A stretch of DNA of 64,000 nt from Pantoea piersonii (GTDB lineage: Bacteria > Pseudomonadota > Gammaproteobacteria > Enterobacterales > Enterobacteriaceae), in the NCBI RefSeq assembly GCF_003612015.1, contig NZ_RARB01000006.1, forward strand, positions 67,263 through 131,262, written 5' to 3'. Shown here piece by piece: positions 1-7,875 of the stretch; the stretch's first letter is position 1, and every line of letters starts with the position of its first letter. The notes below the pieces were generated by a model. It was not told the origin of the DNA. It made no database searches and saw only the letters and a list, made by a program, of their open reading frames with translations. The translations under genes were made by a program, and so were the position numbers.

Positions 1-1896
1 GTTCTGTTCGCCGCCGTAGAGCGCCTCCGCCAGCGCCAGCGCCGTTTCGGTTTTGCCCACGCCGGAGGGTCCGCACAGCAGGAAAACGCCGGTGGGCTTA
101 TGGGGATCGTCGAGGCGCGCGTGCGCGGTGCGAATGCGGTGCGCAATGGCGGCCAGCGCGTGAGGCTGGCCGACAACGCGCCGCGCCAGCGCTGCGGGCA
201 GATTGAGCACCGATGCCGCCTCGTCGCGCAGCATGCGGCCGAGCGGAATGCCGGTCCAGTCGGCGACCACGGCGGCGACGACGCTGGCGTCCACCGCCGG
301 GAAGATCAGCGGCGCATCGTCCTGCAGTTGCTGAAGCTGCCGCTGCGCCTCGCTGAGACGGGCGCGCAGCGCCGGATCGTCCTGCGCCGCCGCCAGCTGC
401 TCCGCCCGCAGCGCGATAAGCTGGCGCACCAGCGCCAGCTCCTGTTCACAGCGCGGCTGCAGATCGGCAAACCGCTGCGCCACCTGCGCCAGCGCCGCCT
501 CCGCTTTCGCCAGACGTTCTACGGCGTCAGCCTGATTCAGCCGCGCTTCGCGCCGCGCGATCTCCGCTTCAAGCGTCAGCGCCTCCTGTTGACGCCGCAG
601 CGCCACCAGCGTCGGCGGTTCGCCATGCAGGCTGACGGCGACGCGCGCGCAGGCGGTATCAAGCAGCGCGATCGCCTTATCCGGCAGCTGGCGGGCGGGA
701 ATATAGCGATGCGACAGGCGTACCGCGCTTTCCACCGCTTCATCCAGCAGCAGCACCTGATGATGCTGTGACAGCGTCACGGAAAGGTGGCGCAGCATCT
801 GAATCGCCTTCTCCTCGTCCGGCTCGGCGACCTGAACTGGCTGAAAGCGGCGCGTCAACGCCGGATCTTTCTCGATATATTTTTTATATTCCGCCCATGT
901 CGTCGCGCCGATAGTGCGCAGCTGACCGCGCGCCAGCGCAGGCTTCAGCAGGTTGGCGGCGTCGCCGGTTCCCTGCTGGCCGCCCGCGCCGATCAAGGTG
1001 TGTATTTCGTCGATAAACAGCACCACCGGCACCGGACTGGCCTGAACCTGAGCGATGACCCCTTGCAGACGGCTTTCAAATTCGCCCTTAACCGACGCAC
1101 CCGCCTGCAGCAGCCCGATGTCGAGCAGCCAGAGCTGCACCTGCTGCAGGGGCGGCGGCACCGATCCCGCCGCGATGCGCATCGCCAGCCCTTCCGCCAG
1201 CGCGGTTTTGCCCACGCCCGCCTCGCCGGTCAGCAGGGGATTGTTCTGGCGGCGGCGCAGCAGAATATCGACCATCTGCCGGATCTCGTCGTCGCGGCCA
1301 ACGACCGGATCGATATCGCCTTTGCGCGCCAGCGCGGTGAGATCGCGGCCATAAAGCGCCAGAAAATTTTCACTGCCGTGCCCCGGCGACTGCGGCGCGG
1401 CGGAGTCGGCCAGCGCCTCTTCGTCGGAACCCGCCACGCAGCGGGCGAAGTCGCTCAGCAGCAGGGTGCTGTCGATGCGCTCAAACTGCGGAGAGATCGC
1501 CAGCAGCACATGGCGCAGGGCGAAGGTTTTCAGCAGCGCCAGCAGCAGATGGCCGCCGCGAATGCGGCTGTGGCCGAAGCTCAGCGAGCAGTAGACCCAG
1601 CTGCGCTCGACGGCGTTGTCGATATGCTCGGCAAGATCGGAGATGGTTCCCGCGCCGCGCGGCAGGCGGTCGAGCGCCGCCACTATCTCGCTCGCCAGCT
1701 GCGACTCATTCAGCCCGAAGCGGGCAATAAGCCGCTGCAGATCGCTGTTGGGCAGCTGCATCAGCTGATGCAGCCAGTGCACCAGCTCGACATAGGGATT
1801 GCCGCGCAGCTTACAGAACGCGGTGGCGCTCTCCAGCGCGGTAAAGAGCGGCGAATTCAGTTTGCTAAACAACTCAGAGCGACGAATATCAGACAT
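1..1896 (-). CDS. tssH: TssH/ClpV, T6SS sheath-disassembly AAA+ ATPase (C-terminus cut by window edge)
   Basis: ClpV is the cytosolic hexameric ATPase that extracts contracted TssB/TssC sheath for reuse. Translating the minus strand from the ATG at 1894-1896 gives 632 codons open to the window edge. The Clp N-domain fills roughly residues 1-160. The first Walker A (GEAGVGKTALAEG) lies near residue 222, Walker B (LFIDEIHTLIGAG) near 295, a Glu/Gln/Arg-rich coiled M-domain near 400-530, and the second Walker A (GPSGVGKTETALALAE) near 612. Two NBDs plus an N-domain are typical of ClpV/ClpB; the position after tssG in a T6SS operon makes it ClpV. About 230 further residues are expected beyond the edge. 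The start lies 30 nt after the tssG stop. Confidence 0.96.
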   Translation of the reverse strand, partial: MSDIRRSELFSKLNSPLFTALESATAFCKLRGNPYVELVHWLHQLMQLPNSDLQRLIARFGLNESQLASEIVAALDRLPRGAGTISDLAEHIDNAVERSWVYCSLSFGHSRIRGGHLLLALLKTFALRHVLLAISPQFERIDSTLLLSDFARCVAGSDEEALADSAAPQSPGHGSENFLALYGRDLTALARKGDIDPVVGRDDEIRQMVDILLRRRQNNPLLTGEAGVGKTALAEGLAMRIAAGSVPPPLQQVQLWLLDIGLLQAGASVKGEFESRLQGVIAQVQASPVPVVLFIDEIHTLIGAGGQQGTGDAANLLKPALARGQLRTIGATTWAEYKKYIEKDPALTRRFQPVQVAEPDEEKAIQMLRHLSVTLSQHHQVLLLDEAVESAVRLSHRYIPARQLPDKAIALLDTACARVAVSLHGEPPTLVALRRQQEALTLEAEIARREARLNQADAVERLAKAEAALAQVAQRFADLQPRCEQELALVRQLIALRAEQLAAAQDDPALRARLSEAQRQLQQLQDDAPLIFPAVDASVVAAVVADWTGIPLGRMLRDEAASVLNLPAALARRVVGQPHALAAIAHRIRTAHARLDDPHKPTGVFLLCGPSGVGKTETALALAEALYGGEQN

Positions 1897-1926
1897 GATG
1901 TTCCTTAACAAAAGTAACGAAAAAGT

Positions 1927-2964
1927 TCAGGGTGCAGGCTCCAGATGCAGGATCAGGTCGTCGCGGTCGCGCGGTTCCGGCTGTTCGCCGAGCCAGCTGC
2001 TGTAGCCGAGCTGCGCCGTGCCGCCCAGCGAGACGCCCGTCACCGCCTGCTGCTGCAAAACCAGCTGCAGATCCCAGCGATACTCAATGCCGATCGTTTG
2101 CAGCAGCCAGTCGCGCAGCTGCTGCGAGGAGCGCTTGCCCGGTAAAAAACGCTGATAGTCGGCGAGGGTCAGCGGGCCGAAAACAAGGCGGAATGCGTGC
2201 TGCGCGTCGCGCACCGCGCTGCCGAGCAGCGTGTTTTCGCCCAGTCGCGGACTGCCGCGCCCGCCGCGCAGCCGCACCTGGTCGCGCGGCTCGATGGGCA
2301 GCCACTGCGGTACGTTTTGCAGCACGCTGACCGGCACGCGGAAATACCACGTCAGGGATCGCTCTACCCCCTCGGCATCATGGGTCTGGCGCGTAAGGTG
2401 GCCGGCGAGCGCGTAGCGCGCATGCTCATGGACTGCGCCGCGCGCGTGGGTCAGCGCGGGCTGTCCCACGCCGGTCAGGCAGGAGAGGTAGTGATTGAAG
2501 CGATGACGGTCGTCGCGATCCAGCGACACCGTCGGCTGCGCCTCTGCCCAGGCGCGGTAGAAGAGCAGAATCAGGCGGTGATGAAACAGATTGAGGAAAT
2601 CCACCATGCTGCGGTCGCCGTGATGCGCCACGCGCTGGTGGGCATACTCAGTGAGGTGGCGCGGCAGCGGGCCGTTGGGGCCGAACAGGCCAAAGCTGTA
2701 GATGTCGATTTCAGGCCGTTGCGATCCGGGACGGGTCGCCGCGCGCGCTACGGTGGCTGGCGCGAAAGCCAGCGACGGTGCCTGGCCGAGGCGCAACGGC
2801 TCAAAACGCGGCAGCGGCGCGCGGCCCAGCGGATAAGGTTCGCCCGCCTGCGCGTCCAGTCGGCGCAGCAGTTGAAACAGATCGTGGCGGAAGGGCGCAC
2901 GCTCAACCTGATGCCAGAAGTCAGCGGGCAACCGCGGCTCGTCGCGACGGCCTGAGGCGCTCAC
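1927..2964 (-). CDS. tssG: TssG, T6SS baseplate protein (VasB/ImpH family)
   Basis: TssG is a wedge component of the T6SS baseplate and works with TssE, TssF and TssK in the cytoplasm beneath the membrane complex. The 345-residue protein has the family opening (ADFWHQVERAPFRHDLFQLLRRLDA), the conserved FGLFGPNGPLPRHLTEYA block near residue 95 and the FLNLFHHRLILLFYRAW block near 125. Its length is normal. The ATG overlaps the tssF stop by 4 nt, so the two are probably translationally coupled. Family assignment rests on these recognised blocks and on operon position. Confidence 0.95.
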   Translation of the reverse strand: MSASGRRDEPRLPADFWHQVERAPFRHDLFQLLRRLDAQAGEPYPLGRAPLPRFEPLRLGQAPSLAFAPATVARAATRPGSQRPEIDIYSFGLFGPNGPLPRHLTEYAHQRVAHHGDRSMVDFLNLFHHRLILLFYRAWAEAQPTVSLDRDDRHRFNHYLSCLTGVGQPALTHARGAVHEHARYALAGHLTRQTHDAEGVERSLTWYFRVPVSVLQNVPQWLPIEPRDQVRLRGGRGSPRLGENTLLGSAVRDAQHAFRLVFGPLTLADYQRFLPGKRSSQQLRDWLLQTIGIEYRWDLQLVLQQQAVTGVSLGGTAQLGYSSWLGEQPEPRDRDDLILHLEPAP

Positions 2965-4826
2965 AGCAGCGGCCTCATGCCGATGCGCGCCGGCCAGAAG
3001 CCGATTTCGCCGCGCTGCTCGCTGACAAGCCTGGTCTCGGTAAAGCTGTTGATTGCCACCAGGCGCGAAAAAAGCGTCTCCAGCACGCAGCCGAGCAGCC
3101 AGGGGCTGGCGCCAGAGAACGCGCCTTCATCCACGGTGAGTTCGATAGCGATGCCGCGCGCAAAGGTTATCGGCCCCGGCTGCGGCACGCGGCGATGCAC
3201 CGGACGCAGCGCGCAGCGGCGGATCCCCTCGATCTGACGGCTGATAGCTGGCTCCGCCACCTCGGCATAAAGCGCCAGCAGCTGACGCAGCGAGGCGGCA
3301 CCCTGCTGCGCGTCTGTCTCCGTCAGGCTGAGGTAGTTGAGCTGTAGCTGGCTGATCAAACGCCAGGAGACGGCGCCTTCCGCCAGGGCCGGTCGCGGCG
3401 CGGTCGGCCCTTTACGCATGCGGATCGCCAGCACCGGCGCGGAGGTGGGCAGCGTGAAAACGTCCAGCCCCTGCTGTCGCAGGATCAGCGGCAGGTCGCG
3501 GTTGGTGCAGAGTAGATCTGCCATCAGGTACTGCAGAGAGGCGGCGTAGGGCGTCTGCTGCTCGTCCACCAGCGAGACAAACAGCTCGGAGCCGAGATAG
3601 CCGGTACGGGTGCCGTATATTTTGCCCTTATCGGAGAGCAGGCGCGGTTCGCGACGCTGGGCGAAATAGGCACCGTAGTTGCCGTCGTCCTCACCCCGGC
3701 TGTCCCAGAATGGACGAAACCGCTGCTCCTCGCGCAGGCCGCGACCGCTGCCGTAAAGGGCCGTCACGCTGTAGATCTCATAATCGAGCGGATGGGCGTT
3801 ATCCACCACCAGATGATATTCGCTCGCCAGCTCGTCAACGTTGATGCGCTCCGACGCGCGGGGAAAGAGATTGATGACCGGCGTACAGTGCAGCGACAGA
3901 TGCTCGCTGTCGACGACCCCTTCCAGCGCGTCGTTTTCTTCATCGAGCAGCAGCAGGATCTCAAACTGATGCTCGCCTTTCAGCCCGCGGATAAAGGGAG
4001 CCAGCCCCTCGACGTCGCAGAAGAGATAGCGCGACGGAAAGGCGAAATACTCCTGCAGCAGCCGGTAGCCGGACGCATTGCGCAGATCGTCTGGCAGCAG
4101 CGCCTGCTGTGCGTCGAATCCCTGCTGGCGCAGCGCCTCCGGCTCCAGCAGCAGGCTCTGCTGCGCGCTGCGGCAAACGACCCCAACGCAGTGGCCCATC
4201 AGCAGCTCCAGCAGCGCCAGCGCCTGACCGTCTGGCCCGCTCAAATAGAACGACAGCTTATCGACCGTCAGCTGGTCAAGGGGGATATTGCACCCGCTCT
4301 CAAGCCGAATGCGCAACGCGCGGATCGCGCCGCGCTGCTGTAACGCGGCGGCTGCCACCGGCAGGTCCGCCGGGATGCCGCCAAGCGCCACCTGGGCGAT
4401 CTGCAGCGGCAGCAGCGTCACGTCATGGGCGGTGCGGTATTTGCAGCTCACGCCCTTACTCTTCATCGCCTGATTTTCAATCAGCGTACCGCGCGGAATA
4501 GCGAAGCCGCTGTTGATATTGCCCTTCATGCCGTCCGGCTGAAACTCCACAATCGCCATCGAGGGCGTCGGTGCCAGATAGTTGGGGTAGATCATCTCCA
4601 GCAGTCGCTGGGTAAAACGCGGAAACTCAGCGTCCATCTTGAGTTGCACGCGCGAGGTGAGAAAAGCGAATCCCTCCATCAGCCGTTCAATATAGGGATC
4701 GGAGACGTCGCCTTCGCGCATACCGAGGCGGCCCGCCACCTTGGGATAGCGCTCCGCGAACTCCTCACCCATTTCGCGCAGCCAGCTCAGCTCGCGGTTG
4801 TAGTAGTCAAGCAGCTTCTGGTTCAT
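2961..4826 (-). CDS. tssF: TssF, T6SS baseplate protein (VasA/ImpG family)
   Basis: TssF is the large baseplate wedge protein; two copies with one TssG make the core wedge that docks sheath and TssK. The 621-residue product begins with the diagnostic LLDYYNRELSWLREMGEEF segment, followed by YPKVAGRLGM and the FTQRLLEMIYPNYLAPTPSMAI block, and ends with the conserved RLVSEQRGEIGFWPARIGMR region. It overlaps tssE upstream and tssG downstream by 4 nt each. Length matches the family. Confidence 0.96.
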   Translation of the reverse strand: MNQKLLDYYNRELSWLREMGEEFAERYPKVAGRLGMREGDVSDPYIERLMEGFAFLTSRVQLKMDAEFPRFTQRLLEMIYPNYLAPTPSMAIVEFQPDGMKGNINSGFAIPRGTLIENQAMKSKGVSCKYRTAHDVTLLPLQIAQVALGGIPADLPVAAAALQQRGAIRALRIRLESGCNIPLDQLTVDKLSFYLSGPDGQALALLELLMGHCVGVVCRSAQQSLLLEPEALRQQGFDAQQALLPDDLRNASGYRLLQEYFAFPSRYLFCDVEGLAPFIRGLKGEHQFEILLLLDEENDALEGVVDSEHLSLHCTPVINLFPRASERINVDELASEYHLVVDNAHPLDYEIYSVTALYGSGRGLREEQRFRPFWDSRGEDDGNYGAYFAQRREPRLLSDKGKIYGTRTGYLGSELFVSLVDEQQTPYAASLQYLMADLLCTNRDLPLILRQQGLDVFTLPTSAPVLAIRMRKGPTAPRPALAEGAVSWRLISQLQLNYLSLTETDAQQGAASLRQLLALYAEVAEPAISRQIEGIRRCALRPVHRRVPQPGPITFARGIAIELTVDEGAFSGASPWLLGCVLETLFSRLVAINSFTETRLVSEQRGEIGFWPARIGMRPLL

Positions 4827-5392
4827 GTTCCCTCACTATCCTTCAGTTCGTAACGGCTGTGCTCCAGGTCAAGCTCGGTGCGAAACAGAAAGGCGAGCGG
4901 CCAGGGCACGCACCAGAGGTTGCCTTTAATCTCAATAGAGAGAACGTTATGGGTGGTCAGGGAGTGCGGATCGCTGATGCAGCGGAGGGTCAGATCCTGC
5001 GCGATAATGCGCGGTTCAAACTGAATAATCGCCTGCGTCAGCTGACGCCGCACCGTCTCCCACTCAATCTCGGAAATACGCTGGCCCGCCAGCGGCTCCA
5101 CGCCGAAATTCAGCACCGAGGCGCGCACCTGCGGATAGGGGCGCAGATCGAGCTGCGAGGTATTGTTGATGCAGTTGAACAGCCACTGCAGATCGCGCAG
5201 CACCTGGCTGCGCAGAGTCTGATGCGAAATAACGTTGCGCACTTCGGTTCTGGCGGGCCGATCCGGCTCGTCGTCGGTGAGGCGATCCAGGATGCTCGGA
5301 CGCATCCTGTCGTGCGGATTGAGACGGCGCGACGCGGTGCCGCTCAGCGAGCGATCCGCCTCAGCGTCCGACTCGGCGCGCAGAGGTTTCAT
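4823..5392 (-). CDS. tssE: TssE, gp25-like T6SS baseplate protein
   Basis: TssE is the gp25/lysozyme-fold-like baseplate component where sheath polymerisation starts. The 189-residue protein carries the gp25 core (VRNVISHQTLRSQVLRDLQW at about residues 52-71, SVLNFGVEPLAG near 90, ISEIEWETVRRQLTQAI near 105). An extra charged N-terminal leader of about 30 residues precedes the MRPSILDRL motif, so a later start at that Met is possible. The ATG used overlaps the tagJ stop. Confidence 0.93.
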   Translation of the reverse strand: MKPLRAESDAEADRSLSGTASRRLNPHDRMRPSILDRLTDDEPDRPARTEVRNVISHQTLRSQVLRDLQWLFNCINNTSQLDLRPYPQVRASVLNFGVEPLAGQRISEIEWETVRRQLTQAIIQFEPRIIAQDLTLRCISDPHSLTTHNVLSIEIKGNLWCVPWPLAFLFRTELDLEHSRYELKDSEGT

Positions 5393-6174
5393 ACCGGCTC
5401 CCTGAAAGCGATCGATTCAATATCGAGCAGCGCCCATTCGCGGTCGCCGTCGAGCCAGATACGCTGCCCGTGGCCGACGTAGCCCGGCGGCTGCAGCGAC
5501 CAGCTTGTCTGACGCGCCAGCTTCAGGGCGTCGCTGTCGTCGGCCTGCGAGGGGTAGCGCACCGGCATCTGGCAAAGGTGTTCGCTGCCGTCATGAAAGC
5601 GCACGCTGCACTGACGCCATACCAGGTCGATGACGCTGGCGGGCGGCTGAAAGCGGATCTGCTGGATAAGATGCAGGCTCGCCCAGTGATAGACGCCGTC
5701 CAGAATCAGTTCGCACACCGGCCCGAGACGTTCGTCGCCATCCGACAGCCAGTCGAAACGCTCCGCCGCCTCCGGCGCGGCGCGAAGCACCAGCTCGCCG
5801 CTGTTAGCGGGTACGGCCGCCAGCAGCGACTCGCGCGCCGTCGGCGTATTCAGTTCTCGCGCCATATCAGCGACCCAGCGGTGCTCCTGCGGCAACAGCG
5901 CGGGCGTCGCCGTCTGGCTAAACACCGCGGCGCGCTGCGTCTCGCCGCCGATCATCTGCTGCAGCAGCCTGACGGTTGGCGCCGCCTCGGCGGCCAGCTG
6001 CTGCCAGGCTTTTACCTGCGCCAGCGCGCCGCGCCAGTCGGCGTTCAGACAGAGCAGCTGCGTCAGATGTGCGCGGCGATCGGCGCTGGCGGGCTGCTCG
6101 CGGATCGCCTGCCTCACCTCATCGATGGCGGGCTGGATAGCGTCATGTTCAAGCATGTCGGATAGCTGCATCAT
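5389..6174 (-). CDS. tagJ: TagJ/ImpE-family T6SS accessory protein
   Basis: TagJ (ImpE, SciE) is an accessory protein; in Pseudomonas it binds TssB and is linked to sheath handling by ClpV. This 261-residue protein has a TPR-like N-terminal half (about residues 15-75, ADRRAHLTQLLCLNADWRGALAQV) and a C-terminal ImpE domain with FDWLSDGDERLGPVCELILDGVYHW near 140-165. It is not universal in T6SS loci, so its presence helps define the subtype. The start overlaps the preceding stop by 4 nt. Confidence 0.9.
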   Translation of the reverse strand: MMQLSDMLEHDAIQPAIDEVRQAIREQPASADRRAHLTQLLCLNADWRGALAQVKAWQQLAAEAAPTVRLLQQMIGGETQRAAVFSQTATPALLPQEHRWVADMARELNTPTARESLLAAVPANSGELVLRAAPEAAERFDWLSDGDERLGPVCELILDGVYHWASLHLIQQIRFQPPASVIDLVWRQCSVRFHDGSEHLCQMPVRYPSQADDSDALKLARQTSWSLQPPGYVGHGQRIWLDGDREWALLDIESIAFREPV

Positions 6175-7085
6175 TTACCTCGGGCGGCGGGCGCCGCGTC
6201 ACTGTTTAGCTGCGCCAGCGGATCCGGCGCGGGATTGAGGGCGTGCGGATGAAGAGCGGCGATCAGCTGCCACGCGGCCTCTTTATCGCCCAGCGCCCAG
6301 CGCTGGCGCGCGGCGTCAATCAACGTTGTGCGGGCGCGCGCGTCCTCCGCCTCGCCCGGCGTCGCCTTAATCAGCACGCTGCCGTCAAAGCGCCAGGCGA
6401 GATGCGCCGCATCCCACGGCAGCAACAGCCAGCTGCTGGCGTCGCTGCCGCTGGCCAGGATCAGGCGCTGGTTATTGGCGCTGATCACCTGCGTGCTCTG
6501 CTGGGTCGCGCCGGCGGGCGCGTTAAGCAGCGGGTAGCCGCTGACAAAGGTGACGGCGGAAGAACCGATGCGGCCCGGCCCCTGGATCCAGCCCGCGTCG
6601 TCGCAGCGCGGATCGGACCCGTCCGCCGAAACCGGCTGCGCCGCCTGGCCGTCGGCGGGCCAGTAGGTGCGGAAGCTGCAGCGTGCCGAGAGGGCGAAGC
6701 GCTGCCACGGCGTGGCGTCGGCGACGATCTCCGGCGGCGGCAGAATGACGCGCCACTTCTGGTCGGCGCTGGCGGTGCCTTTAAGCCGGGCGTCGCCCTG
6801 TTTGTCGATCACCGTCCAGCGCAGGGTTTTCAGTTCGCCGCACTGCTTCGCCAGGATACGGCCCACCTGCGGCAGGAAATCGTTAAACGCCTCCTGGCTG
6901 AACGCGCCCGCCGGTTCGATATGCAGCGCCGCGCTGGCACCGCACCACTGGCGCGGCTGCGCGCCGGGCACATTGTCCAGCCAGGCGCTGAGCCGGGCGG
7001 CGGGCGACCAGGCGATACGCACGCTTTTGGCCTGAACGGCAGCGGGCAGCAGCGCCAGACAGAGCGGAATAATCCAGCTTTTCAT
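6171..7085 (-). CDS. T6SS-linked exported protein of unknown function
   Basis: I do not recognise a named family. From the ATG at 7085 the 304-residue product has a clear signal peptide (MKSWIIPLCLALLPAAVQA) and then a soluble, Trp-rich periplasmic region with four cysteines (WCG, QCG, RCS and RCD contexts) that could form two disulfides. A longer start at 7133 would bury the signal peptide and overlap pppA, so the internal ATG is preferred. The gene sits inside the regulatory and accessory stretch (fha-pppA-this-tagJ), with 16 nt after pppA and a 4-nt overlap with tagJ. A periplasmic role linked to the secretion machine or its sensing arm is inference. Confidence 0.75.
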   Translation of the reverse strand: MKSWIIPLCLALLPAAVQAKSVRIAWSPAARLSAWLDNVPGAQPRQWCGASAALHIEPAGAFSQEAFNDFLPQVGRILAKQCGELKTLRWTVIDKQGDARLKGTASADQKWRVILPPPEIVADATPWQRFALSARCSFRTYWPADGQAAQPVSADGSDPRCDDAGWIQGPGRIGSSAVTFVSGYPLLNAPAGATQQSTQVISANNQRLILASGSDASSWLLLPWDAAHLAWRFDGSVLIKATPGEAEDARARTTLIDAARQRWALGDKEAAWQLIAALHPHALNPAPDPLAQLNSDAAPAARGK

Positions 7086-7101
7086 CGTGGGTTCCCGGCG
7101 G

Positions 7102-7875
7102 TTAGCGGCAGTTGAGCAAGATGCGCTGGGCATCGCTGAACGAGCTGAGCAGCGTGGCGTCCTGCGGCTCGCCGATCCAGACCGCCAGCGCGCTGAAATT
7201 ATCCGGGTTGTCGTCGGGCTGCATGCGCTGCAGCAGCGCTAGCCACTCCTGCGGCGAACTCACCATCCGCAGGCTCTGTTCGAGATCCTCAACCTGCAGC
7301 GCATGCCAGAAACCGTCGGTGCAGAGCAAAAAGGCGTCGCCGTCTTCCAGCGGCAATACGTCGCTGTAGCTGGCCTCGCGCTCCTCGCGCATGCCCAGCG
7401 CGAAGTAGAGCAGGTTCTGGTTTACGCTGCCGCCATCATGCCCGGCATCGCGCATCTGCTGCGCCAGGCTGTGATCGCGCGTCTGCTGCAGCAGATAGCC
7501 GCGGCGGAACAGATAGAGGCGGCTGTCCCCCGCGTGCGCCCAGTAGGCGAGCTGATAGTCGCGATCGATAAACAGGCTCACCAGCGTGGTGCCCATATTT
7601 TTCAGCTGCGCGTCGCGCGCCTGGGTTTGCAGAATGGCGCGATTGGCGGCAGCGATATAGTGGCGGATATGCTGCGCGTCGAGGTGCGTTTCGGTGTTGA
7701 ACTGCCCGACGATGGTCTCGCACGCCAGCCGGGCGGCGACATCTCCGCCCGGCTTGCCGGCGATGCCGTCGCAGATCACAAAGCAGGCGGCGCGCGCGCC
7801 GAGCGCGTCGGCGAGCTGATCCTGATTCATGGCGCGCTGGCCCTGCTGGCTGGTGGAAGCAAAGGTAATATTCAT
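7102..7875 (-). CDS. pppA: PppA, PP2C-type Ser/Thr phosphatase of the T6SS regulatory pathway
   Basis: PppA reverses threonine phosphorylation of Fha and so switches T6SS assembly off in systems with the PpkA/PppA circuit. PP2C motifs are visible: an N-terminal NQD near residue 17, ICDGIAGKPGGD near 34-45 (metal-binding Asp, variant of DGMGG), AHAGDSRLYLFR near 114, LLCTDGFWHAL near 183 and DDNPDNFSAL near 222. The length, 257 residues, is normal for a catalytic domain alone. It overlaps fha by 4 nt. The partner kinase PpkA is not in this window. Confidence 0.92.
   Translation of the reverse strand: MNITFASTSQQGQRAMNQDQLADALGARAACFVICDGIAGKPGGDVAARLACETIVGQFNTETHLDAQHIRHYIAAANRAILQTQARDAQLKNMGTTLVSLFIDRDYQLAYWAHAGDSRLYLFRRGYLLQQTRDHSLAQQMRDAGHDGGSVNQNLLYFALGMREEREASYSDVLPLEDGDAFLLCTDGFWHALQVEDLEQSLRMVSSPQEWLALLQRMQPDDNPDNFSALAVWIGEPQDATLLSSFSDAQRILLNCR

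Noticed and set aside
100..1908. Long plus-strand frames across clpV
   Set aside because: Antisense frames of a GC-rich gene; the minus strand holds a complete ClpV domain order.
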